A stretch of DNA of 64,000 nt from Callorhinus ursinus (Eukaryota > Chordata > Mammalia > Carnivora > Otariidae). The notes under the pieces were generated by a model that ran no database searches, had not been told where the DNA came from, and saw only the letters and a list, made by a program, of their open reading frames with translations. Position 1 is the first letter of the stretch, and every line of letters starts with the position of its first letter. The stretch is from the NCBI RefSeq assembly GCF_003265705.1, contig NW_020312966.1:22574081-22638080 (forward strand). The letters run 5' to 3'. Positions 46,869 through 56,905 of the stretch are shown here, piece by piece. The translations under genes and the position numbers were made by a program.

Positions 46869-46869
46869 A

Positions 46870-47650
46870 TTTACTCTTACTTGTTAAAGACAGAATGGTA
46901 ACTTTCAAGTTCCTTACATGCAGAACGAGAAACCAAAATTCTCCTTTTATTGTAGGTTTAATTTACTTTTCCCTAATGAATGATGATGTTGAACATTTTT
47001 TCATGTGCATATTTGCCATCTACATATCTTCTTTGGTAAAATGTCTGTTTAAATCATTGCCCATTAAGTTGTGTTTAAAAAACTTTTGCATACAAAGTTA
47101 CAGATTTTCTTCCTTCTTTTCTAAAAGTTTATAGGTTTAGGTTTTACACTTAGGTCTGTGATTCATTTTGACTTACCTTTTTTATGGTCTGAGGCACAGA
47201 CCAAAATTCATTATTAAATTGGGTATCCAGTTGTGCCAGCACTATTAAAAAAATCTATTCTTCCTCCCCTGAATTAAATTAGAAATTCTGTCAAAAAGCA
47301 ACTTAAATTTGGATTCATTTCTGGAACTCTCCATCATATTCCATTGATTTATTTGTCTGTCTTGATGACAGTACTACACCTTAGTGATTCCTCTAGTTTT
47401 ATATTAAGATTTGAAATCAGACAGTGTTGATCTTTCAATTTTGTAGTTTTTTTTTTTTTAAGTTTTGGCTCTATTAGAACCTTTGCATTTCCACATGAAA
47501 AATATAATCAGCCTATTATTTCCAAAAATTGCCCTGCCAACATTTTGAATTGGATTGCCTTAATCTATAGAGATCTATTCAAAAGAATTTACAACTTAAC
47601 AATATTGAATTTTCCTGCCCATGAACACAGTGCTCCATTAATTTAACTCT
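46870..47650 (-). mobile_element. Old L1 ORF2 C-terminal region, antisense
   Basis: 'gttgaacattttttcatgtg', 'cttctttggtaaaatgtctg', 'gggtatccagttgtgccagc' and 'tattccattgatttatttgt' match the reverse complement of L1 ORF2 from its C-terminus upstream. All frames are broken. Confidence 0.85.
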
Positions 47651-48349
47651 TTAACTTTCTTTTTTAAAATAATTTTTATTATTGAAGTATAGTTACCATA
47701 CAGTATTATATTAGTTTCAGTTGCACAATATAGTGATTTGACAATTCCATGTGTTATGCAATGGTCACCATGATAAATGTAGTTACCATCTGTTACTATA
47801 CAGTGTTATTACCACATTACTAACTTTATTCCTAATGCTTACTTTTCATCTCCATAACTTACTTATTGTATAACCCCACGTTTGTACCTGTTAATCTCCT
47901 TCACTTTGTAACCCCCCAAAACCTCTCCTTTGGCAGCCACCAGTTGGGTCTCTGTATTTATGTGTCTGGTTTCTGTGTTTGTTTTTGTTTTTGTTTTTTC
48001 TTATTTTGTTTTTTAGATTCCACATATAAGTGAAATCATATGGTATTGTTTTTTTTCTAACTGGCTTATTTCACTTAACACACACTGCCCTCCAGATCCG
48101 TCCTTGTTGCACAAATGGCAAGATCTCATTTGATTTTATAGGCAAGTAATATTCCATTATGTGTTTGTGTGTGTTCCATATTCATTCATCTCTTGATGGG
48201 ACACTTAGGTTGCATCCATATCTTGCTATTGTAAATAATGCTGCAACAAATATAGGGGTGCATATATATTTTTGAATTAATGTCTTTGTTTCCTTTGAGC
48301 AAATACCCAGTAGTGGAATTACTGGGTCGCATGGTATTTTTATTTTTAA
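47651..48349 (-). mobile_element. Old L1 3'UTR and ORF2 end, antisense, cut by a younger L1
   Basis: The segment runs from L1 3'UTR motifs at 47680 to the ORF2 end ('aaatacccagtagtggaatt', 'actgggtcgcatggtatttt'), then stops where the young L1 tail begins at about 48350. No clear continuation is seen beyond 50215, so the old element was truncated here or lost sequence on insertion. Confidence 0.8.
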
Positions 48350-50215
48350 TTTTTTTTTTATGTTAATCACCATATATTACATCATTAGTTTTTGGTGCAG
48401 TGTTCCATGATTCATTGTTTGTTCATAACACCCAGTGCTCCATGCAGAACGTGCCCTCCTCAATACCCATCACCAGGATAACCCATCCCCCTCCCCACCT
48501 CCCCTCTAGAACCCTCAGTTTGTTTTTCAGAGTCCATCATCTCTCATGGTTTGTCTCCCCCTCTGACATACTCCCCTTTTCTTCCTCTCCTGTTATCTTC
48601 TCTTTTTTCTTAAAATATGTTGCATTATTTGTTTCAGAAGTACAGATCTGTGATTCAACAGTCTTGCACAATTCACAGCGCTCACCGTAGCACATACCCT
48701 CCCCAATGTCTATCACCCAGCCACCCCATCCCTCCCACCCCCAACCACTCCAGTAACACTCAGTTTGTTTCCTGAGATTAAGAATTCCTCATATCAGTGA
48801 GGTCATGTGATACATGTCTTTCTCTGATTGACTTATTTCACTCAGCATAACACCCTCCAGTTCCATCCACGTCGTTGCAAATGGCAAGATCTCATTCCTT
48901 TTGATGGCTGCATAATATTCCATTGTGTATATATACCACATCTTCTTTATCCATTCATCTGTCGATGGGCATCTTGGCTCTTTCCACAGTTTGGCTATTG
49001 TGGACATTGCTGCTATAAACATTGGGGTACACGTACCCCTTCAGGTCCCTACATTTGTATCTTTGGGGTAAATACCCAGTAGTGCAATTGCTGGATCGAA
49101 TGGTAGCTCTAATTTCAACTGTTTGAGGAACCTCCATACTGTTTTCCAGAGTGGTTGCACCAGCTTGCATTCCCACCAACAGTGTAGAAGGGTTCCCCTT
49201 TCTCCACATCCCCGCCAACATCTGTTGTTCCCTGACTTGTTAATTTTAGCCATTCTGACGGGTGTGAGGTGGTATCTCATTGAGGTTTTGATTTGGATTT
49301 CCCTGATGCCGAGTGATGTTGAGCACTTTTTCATGTGCCTGTTGGCCATTTGGATGTCTTCTTTGGAGAAATGTCTGTTCATGTCTTCTGCCCATTTCTT
49401 GATTGGATTATTTGTTCTTTGGGTGTTGAGTTTGATAAGTTCTTTATAGATTTTGGATACTAGCCCTTTATCTGATATGTCGTTTGCAAATATTTTCTCC
49501 CATTCTGTCGGTTGTCTTTTGGTTTTGTGGACTGTTTCTTTTGCTGTGCAAAAGCTTTTTATCTTGATGAAATCCCAATAGTTCATTTTTGCCCTGGCTT
49601 CCCGTGCCTTTGGCGATGTTTCTAGGAAGAAGTTGCTGCGGCTAAGGTCGAAAAGGTTGCTACCTGTGTTCTCCTTTAGGATTTGGATGGACTCCTGTCT
49701 CACATTTAGGTCTTTCAACCATTTGGAGTCTATTTTTGTGTGTGGTGTAAGGAAATGGTCCAGTTTCATTCTTCTGCATGTGGCTGTCCAATTTTCCCAA
49801 CACCATTTGTTGAAGAGACTGTCTTTTTGCCATTGGACATTCTTTCCTGCTTTGTCAAAAATAAGTTGACCATAGAGTTGAGGGTCCATTTCTGGGCTCT
49901 CGATTCTGTTCCATTGATCTATGTGTCTGTTTTTGTGCCAGTACCAAACTGTCTTGATGATGACAGCTTTGTAATAGAGCTGGAAGTCCGGAATTGTGAT
50001 GCCGCCAGCTTTGCTTTTCTTTTTCAGTATTCCTCTGGCTATTCTGGGTCTCTTCTGGTTCCATACAAAGTTTAGGATTATTTGTTCCATTTCTTTGAAA
50101 AAAGTGGATGGTATTTTGATGGGGATTGCATTGAATGTGTAGATTGCTCTAGGTAGCATTGACATCTTCACAATGTTGATTCTCCCAATCCATGAGCATG
50201 GAACGTTTTTCCATT
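48350..50215 (-). mobile_element. Young 5'-truncated L1, antisense
   Basis: From a T-run plus 'tgttaatcaccatatattac' (3' end) to 'ggaacgtttttccatt' (5' truncation at 50215) it matches the full-length element's 8936-10815 closely, including both 3'UTR modules. No convincing target-site duplication is visible, partly because the flank is a T/A-rich part of an older L1. Confidence 0.93.
49041..50215 (-). pseudogene. L1 ORF2 C-terminal fragment, still open
   Basis: About 390 codons stay open from the truncation point to the natural ORF2 stop (TGA, 49041-49043). The first internal Met is at 50171. The product would include '[20 protein letters not shown]', '[17 protein letters not shown]' and '[14 protein letters not shown]', ending '...DTNVGT'. 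Endonuclease and reverse transcriptase are missing, so it is inert. The lack of stops marks it as recent. Confidence 0.93.
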
Positions 50216-51114
50216 GGGAATTTTTGTGCAGGTTTGATGCTCAGTAGAGATGGGCTTCTAATCTACCATCGCCCTTGATCTCAATGCTAACAAACAGCAT
50301 TATAATTCATCCACCGCCTCAAGCCAGAACTCTAACTATTCCTGTATTCTTCCTCTACCCATGCACACTCTTCCCCTTTGCCAAAAAAAAAAAAAAATTT
50401 AAGCAATAACAAAGTCGTATTAGCATTTACCAAATCCATATTGATCGCACTCACTTCTTTCCACTGTCTTTGCTATTTCCCTAATTCAGAAAACAGGCAT
50501 CTCTCTCCTGGTTTTCTGGAAAAAAATTCACATACTTTTCTTCTTACTTCCTCTTACAATGACGGGACTGCATATTTTTCCAGTTCAAGACCACTGCCTC
50601 TGTGTCCAGTATGTATTCTATTCTTTCCTCCTTCTCAAGTAACTCTCACTATTGTGTACCCTTCCTCTCTCTTCCTCCCAACTGATCCTTTCTACTGGCT
50701 TTTAAACATCCGTCAATCCTTCCTTTTTTACAAACTAAAGTCAAATAGCCACTTTTTTCTAATCCACGTCCTCTTCCATTTACGACCATATCTTCTCATT
50801 TGCGACCATATCTCCTTTCTTGAAAAAGTCATTAATGCACCATGTCTTCATTTGATCACTTCCTGCCCTTTTCTCAACTGTCTCCCATCTGGTTCCCTCT
50901 CTCACCACTTCTCTGAAGCAGCTCCTCCTACATTGTCACTCACAATTCACAAGTCAAAAATCAGGTATTTTCCATTCTTCAACCTACTGGAGTTCTCCTC
51001 TTTAAAATGTTGTTAAATTAAGAGATAAAACTATGTATAAGAGAGATTTAATTGCTAAATACCCAACCCAATACATAACACAGAGTTGAAGAAACATGAT
51101 TCCACTGTGGCGTT
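50216..51114. other. CT-rich unassigned sequence, possibly an old LINE remnant
   Basis: Pyrimidine-rich with a 212-codon plus-strand frame (50378-51016) beginning in an A15 run. Its composition follows from CT-richness and it has no domain. Parts such as 'gtctcccatctggttccctc' resemble old L2/CR1-type sequence, uncertainly. Confidence 0.35.
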
Positions 51115-51353
51115 TGAAGTCCCCATTACTGGGGCGCCTGGGTGGCTCAGTCAGTTAAGCATCGAACTTTTTGATTTTGGCTCAGGTCGTGATCTCAGGG
51201 TTGTGAGATCAAGCCCCACATCAGGCTCCGCTGCTGAGTATGGAGCCTGCTTACGATTACCTCTGCCCCTCTCCCGCTCGCTCAGGTGTGCACTTCTCTG
51301 TCTCTCTCTCTAAAAAAAATATGAAAAATAAAAAATAAAATGAAGTCCCCATT
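51115..51353 (+). mobile_element. CAN SINE with perfect 13-bp target-site duplication
   Basis: Body about 51128-51340 with head 'ggggcgcctgggtggctcag' and CT-rich region. 'tgaagtccccatt' is perfect at 51115-51127 and 51341-51353. Confidence 0.95.
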
Positions 51354-51399
51354 GCTTCTCTTTACCTAGTCCTTTGCATCTCCCTTCAGATACATCATC

Positions 51400-51476
51400 A
51401 AAAAATAAAATAAAATAAATAAAATAAAATAAAATAAAATAAAATAAAATAAAATAAAAATAAAACAAAGCAGATA
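51400..51476. repeat. (AAAAT)n microsatellite
   Basis: About 14 pentanucleotide units of AAAAT with few interruptions. It could derive from a lost retroelement A-tail, although no body is visible beside it. Confidence 0.95.
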
Positions 51477-52689
51477 GCCGAACAATATTATTTTATAAAA
51501 GCTTCTACTGGACAATTGTAAGGAATTTATTTGGTTCTGATGATCACTCCTTTCCATTAAATGATTTATAACATTCTTATTTTTAAGGAATTTTCACAAT
51601 AATCAACTCATCATGCTTTTTTGATTTTAATAATACTTAGTTTACAAAAGCCTCAAAACATGTATTTTTATTGGCTGTGATTATCTGACGGGTATTTAAA
51701 AAAAAAATCCATCTCATTGACTTTGCTTGAGCTGAGCTGAAAGAACCTGTCCTCAGACCAGATGACAAATAAGAAGCTTCTGAATAAATGAATAAGGGGC
51801 TACCCTCAGAAAGACAATTCCTATTCCTCCCATTTTAAAATACAATTTTCCCTGATGAAACTAACATTCTGGTCTAATTTTATTTCAAAACCATTTGAAA
51901 TAAAATTGTTTGTTGCCAAACATCTGGGATGAAAACTAAAAAAAAAAAAAAAAAAAAATACTCATTCATATTTTTCCCTCGAATCCAGAAAGAAGATTAG
52001 CACTTTACAAATAAAATTGCCAAATAAAATGCACTATTCAACTATATATTTGTCAAGTTTTGTTGACATGGCTGCCATGGAAGTAAATAACATAACAATG
52101 AACAGAGAACACATGTAGTTCACTTTATTGATCAGCTTTTAGTGGGTTATTCTGTAGTAACAAAGGTTATTTCTGTGGTACTAAAGACCCTGAAAATTCA
52201 ATAGCTTACAACAGCAGTAGTTCATTCCTTGACCACGATACATACCCATCATGGGTTAGCTGAGGTTCTGCTCCACAGATTCTTTGTTCTGGATCCATAT
52301 AAGTCTCAACCCCTACCAGGTCAAGCTGGCCTCATGGAGAAAGAAAAAGAAAAAAAAAGAAAAAAAAAAAAAGAACCTACACAATTACTCTTAAGGCTTC
52401 TGGTAGAGAATAGTATATGCCCAGTTCATACACATTTCATAAGCCAAAGCAAGTAATGTGGCCATATCTGACTTCCATGTCTCAAGGAGGTATAATTCTC
52501 TCATGAGAAGGGAAAGCAAGTAATGGGCAACAGTACTAAACTTTGGCACACCTCACACAACATAGAAGATTATGTCTATGATTATGATTTCATTGATAGA
52601 AGGGGATTTAGAGTCAGTTTCTTCCCTGGAGGATGAATCAAAGAAGTGGATTCAAATCATGATGTTGTTGCTTATTGTTAATAAGGGAT
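51477..52689. other. Unassigned sequence with A-rich tracts
   Basis: Includes the A21 run and an AAAAAG-rich tract (about 52337-52372). The part around 52140-52540 looks like an old interspersed repeat that I cannot name. Confidence 0.35.
51938..51958. repeat. A21 homopolymer
   Basis: An uninterrupted run of 21 A in otherwise mixed sequence. No retroelement body recognised upstream. Confidence 0.95.
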
Positions 52690-52880
52690 GTTTGTTTACT
52701 ATGTGTTGGGTGCTGTTCATTCCACTTATTTAGTACTACTAAGTTGATACCCTTATTTTATAGTTAAGGACACTGAGACTTAGAGACATAATTGACAATT
52801 AGATCGATTGTCTAAGGAAATACAGAAAATGAATGAGAGTCTGAGAATATACCATGGCAGCCTAACCGTAGAGATTATTT
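52690..52880 (-). mobile_element. MIR
   Basis: 'tactatgtgttgggtgctgt', 'cccttattttatagttaagg', 'cactgagacttagagacata' and 'gattgtctaaggaaatacag' follow the reverse complement of MIR. Confidence 0.75.
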
Positions 52881-53639
52881 TTCTTAGCCCATCTGAATCT
52901 TAGCAAGTTATACAGCCCATAAAATGAAGAAGTTGGACAAGATAATTTCAAAGTTACCTTTAGTTTTAAAAATCTACATTACAGCCATACTCATAATACA
53001 TATTATTCTTAAAATAAATTAATTTTGAATTCATATGTTAGATATGTCTTTCACTGATTACAAAAACAGAAGGCAATCTCTGTTGAATCTGCTATGATGC
53101 CCAGAAATAAACTTAGTAGGCACTGGTGAGAAAGCAGACCTTGTGCATCTTCCATATACATCACACCCTGGCACACTTCTAGACAAAAAAGGAGGGACCC
53201 AATCAATCTTTATGGGATAGAATGAGTATGTGAATTAATAAATGAACACATGACGACGTAAGTGTCCCTTTTCATGCCCCAGATCTACTTCCTTAATTCA
53301 CTAGTTATTGGTGGCTTAATCACTACTCAGTGACTTCATTATTTTTCTTCATTACCTTCAGCTTCCTATAAGTACACTCAGAAAAGAACTGAATTATCAG
53401 ATATGGGAGGTTTGCCAAATGCATCTAAAATCACTCTTTCCTTATATCTAAGATGCACGTATACCACTATGTTCTATTTAGGACCATAAAACGCAAATAT
53501 TTGGAAGGATTAACAGCCATTAACAGCAATATCACCACAGAAGTTCTTCTTTATCCCTTTCTAGCAAATAGCTGAGCATTAAGAGGCCAACAATTGGTTT
53601 GAAAAAAACCTTCCAGGGAAGTTATGTTCAAATAATTGC
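52881..53639. other. Unassigned sequence
   Basis: No gene or repeat recognised. Confidence 0.4.
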
Positions 53640-54530
53640 AAGAGCAATTGGAAAACCAAGAGTCAGGTAAGAGAAATGCATAAACGGAAACTGAAAACTT
53701 CACGTACAAAGTGGATGGGTGGGAAATTTATATAAAAATCAAAGAAAATATATTTGATAGTAAAAACAAAGTATACACACCAGGAACAAACAAATAGGAA
53801 TGAAATTTTTTTAAAAAGATATGTTTACAATAGCATCCAAGGATAACAAATATCTAGGAATTTAACAAGAGTTATGAAACACTTCTATAAATAAAATAAT
53901 AAAATATAATGAGATATTTAAAAACACAAATAATTGGACAGATAAATTATATTTAAGAATAAGACAATATGTTTATTAGGTTGATCTTTCTGCAAGTCAT
54001 TTAAATGTAAATCAAAACCAAAATGCAATGCCATTTTGTACCAATTCATTTGCTAAAAAATAAAAAGCATGACAATACAAAATGCTAGAGATGTGTGCCC
54101 ATGAGATCTCTTACACTTGCTAGTGGAAGTGTAAAGTTTTGCACCCACTTTGGAAAGCAATGGACATTATCTCTCACACCTAAAGACTCATGCACCCTAT
54201 AAGCAATTTTAATTTTTAAGCATATGTATAAGAGAACATCTTGCATATGTATAGTAGGTAATATTTATAAATATTTCATAAAAATAATTCTCAAAATAGA
54301 AATAAATCCCGAATGTATGAAAGAAATGTATATGAATCAACTAAAAAAAATTAAAGCAATGGAGTATTATGCCATAGTCAAAACAAATAAAATTCAATGA
54401 CATGAATTAATTTTAGCAATATGAAATTAAGTGAAAAACAAAAGTATGAAAATATTATTTACAATAGGGTTCTTCTTATAGAGTTAAAAATAAACTTCTT
54501 CTAACATGATAATATATACTATTTAGACAT
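53640..54530 (+). mobile_element. Old L1 ORF2 C-terminus and 3'UTR, sense
   Basis: 'acaatagcatccaaggataa', 'aaatatctaggaatttaaca', 'taaatcaaaaccaaaatgca', 'tttggaaagcaatggacatt' and 'aatggagtattatgccatag' follow the sense order of L1 ORF2's end and 3'UTR. Heavily mutated. Confidence 0.8.
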
Positions 54531-54552
54531 ATGTGAGCACATTTTTTTTTTT

Positions 54553-54643
54553 AAGTAGGCTCGATGACCAACGTAGGGCCTGAACTCACAACTCCTAAAT
54601 CAAGAGTCACATGCTCTACCGACTGAGCCAGCCAGGTGCCCCT
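54553..54643 (-). mobile_element. Short tRNA-Lys-type CAN SINE, old
   Basis: The reverse complement reads 'ggggcacctggctggctcag', then 'tcggtagagcatgtgac', ending in a T-run on the plus strand. Same type as 11970-12052 and 46794-46868. Confidence 0.85.
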
Positions 54644-55456
54644 GTGAGAACATTTTTTAAAAAAGAAAACACATGAAAGGAAGGCAAGAAATTTTAAGTC
54701 AAGATGGAGAAACAGACAACAGATTTACCTTCTGTGCAAAAATAACAATAACAAATACATATAAGACATTACAGTGTTATAATGACAATTAAAATGTTGA
54801 ATGTCAGAGACAGAAAACAAACAAGGTGAGCACTACAATTGTCCTAAAAGCGCTGTAAGTTTCTAAGCCCTGGTATATAAAGGAGAAACTCAGACACCCC
54901 CTGGGCATTTCCCTGAGTTGAGCAGGAGGATCTGGGAGTCTACTGAAGCCAAGAAGTCTCAACGTCATAGAGCAGAACACAGGAGACAAGAGGGGTGACC
55001 AGACAGAGAAATCCAGGGATCTCCTTTGAGTATTCAGTTGAGAACGGATCATAACATGCATGCAAGAAAACTACCCAAGTCCAGGAAAAGAAGTCCTGGA
55101 AGGATTAGAGGGAACAGCGCCAAGCCTGTCAGAATGGAAATCTCAATAACTCAGAGGACATTGGTTCTAATACCCTGAAGGCTCTTGTTCACTAATGGAG
55201 AAAAATTAACATTAGGAAATGCAGCTCTGAACAGTTAGCAACACTTAAAAACAAGACCCAAAAGGATCAAACTATTTACAAATAATTTCAACATGTCCCT
55301 AAACAAAACTCAATAATATCTGTAAAACACAAATCTATATTGCATCCAATAATGTAAAATCCAAAATGTCTGACATCCAATTAAAAATTATCAGACATGT
55401 AAAGATGCAGGAAAATACAACAAAAAGCAATCAATTGAAATTCACCCAGAAATGAC

Positions 55457-55562
55457 AAAATATATAAAAATAAAAATTTTTGCCTAGCAAAAAAACTCTC
55501 AAAAATGAGAACCAAATAGTATTTCAGATATGAAAAAAATTGAATTCATCAGCTACAGATGT
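55457..55562 (+). repeat. 106-bp direct duplication, displaced copy
   Basis: 104 of 106 bases match 56258-56363 with no indel (offset 801). The sequence on both sides is a different part of the L1, so this copy appears to have been placed here secondarily. Confidence 0.95.
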
Positions 55563-56011
55563 AGGATGGCAGGATTAAGGAGATTAAAGCAAATATTATG
55601 ACTGAATTGCACATGCTTAAGAAGCTAAAGAAGGAAAGACTAAACATACTAAGAAGAAATACACAAGATATTTTAAAAAGGCACGCATTAAAATTCAAGA
55701 AATGAAAATTTTAATATCTGTGATAAAAAGTTCACTGGATAAAATTAATGTGGCAAAAGTAATAGAGAAAAAAAGAACTTGAGCACATAACAAAAGAAAA
55801 TATCCCAAATGAAACATATTAAAGAAAAGAAGACTGAAAAAAAAAATGAGCACAGTGCTACTGATCTGTGGAAAATTTCATGCAAATATATGTGAAATAG
55901 AAGTTCTAAACGGGGAGTGGTGGTATTTGAAGAAATAAGGTCAGCAATATTCCTAACTTGATAAAAATTATAAGGCCACAGATCCAAAAATTTGCTTACC
56001 TAACCTGTAGT

Positions 56012-56064
56012 GCACACACACAGACACACACACACACACACCACACACCACACACACACACACA
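56012..56064. repeat. (CA)n microsatellite
   Basis: Interrupted CA repeat of about 53 bp inside the old L1. Confidence 0.95.
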
Positions 56065-56257
56065 TAAAACCATGATGCAAATTCTATCAAAACTTATCAT
56101 AATCAGCTTGCTTAAAACCAGAGATAAAGCAAAACTTTAAAAAGCATTCAGTGGAAAATGACAATAAATGCAGAAAAACAACGAAAATGACAGCAGATAT
56201 ATTGCTGAATATAAAGAAAATTAGAAGACACTGAAGCAACATGTTTAAAGTACTGAA

Positions 56258-56363
56258 AAAATATATAAAAATAAAAATTTTTGCCTAGCAAAAAAACTCT
56301 CAAAAATGAGAACGAAATAGTATTTCAGATATGAAAAAAACTGAATTCATCAGCTACAGATGT
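56258..56363 (+). repeat. 106-bp direct duplication, copy in ORF1 context
   Basis: Partner of 55457-55562. Here the flanks ('atgtttaaagtactgaaaaa' before, 'aagaaatgttcaaggaaggt' after) give the expected L1 ORF1 order, so this is probably the donor. Confidence 0.95.
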
Positions 56364-56905
56364 GAGTGACAAGAAATGTTCAAGGAAGGTCTTTGGGCAG
56401 AAGGACAATGGTATCGGAAGGAAACACTGAGCTACACAAAGAAATGAAGAGCATCAGGAATGGCAGCTACATAGGTAAATATAAAGACGTATAAAGTTCA
56501 TTAAAAGGTAAGTGACTGCTTAAAGAAAACATAATGAAATATACTGCTGGATTTATAACATATAGAGTAGTAAGTTATGTGAAAACAATAGCACAAAGAT
56601 TAGAAAGGGAGAAATGGAAGTACATTATTGTAAAGTTCTTAAAGTATATTTAATACATTACAATATCACTTGAAGTTAGACATGATAGGTTACTCTACGG
56701 TATGCCCTAAAATGAAATACGAAAAAATTATAATTAAGAAGATTTTAAAAATCAAGTTAACTAGAATCATAAAACATACACAGTTAATTCAAAAGGAGGC
56801 AGATGATATGAGAAAAAGGAACAAAGGGTAGATGGGATTGGATGAAAATCAAGATGGTAGATTTAACCCAACTATATGGATAATAAGCTTAAAAATAAAT
56901 GGGTT

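Larger units (their letters stand above)
54690..56905 (+). mobile_element. Old L1 5'UTR, ORF1 and start of ORF2, sense
   Basis: 5'UTR-like sequence from 'caagatggagaaacagac' (54701), ORF1 traces ('cagatatattgctgaatata', 'atgaagagcatcaggaatgg') and the start of ORF2 near 56860 are in sense order. Reading frames are destroyed. It contains one copy of a 106-bp duplicated segment in its natural place and another upstream, and stops abruptly at the 5' end of the next L1. Confidence 0.7.

Noticed and set aside
48350..50215. Search for a target-site duplication of the young antisense L1
   Set aside because: Only vague 'atttttatttttaat' versus 'gggaatttttgtgc' similarity was found, too weak to claim in T-rich flanks.
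50378..51016. A 212-codon plus-strand frame
   Set aside because: It begins in an A15 run (poly-Lys) and follows CT-rich DNA, giving Ser/Leu/Pro/Phe bias without domains.
51400..51476. A CRISPR-like or satellite array
   Set aside because: Simple (AAAAT)n slippage repeat without spacers; the host is a mammal.
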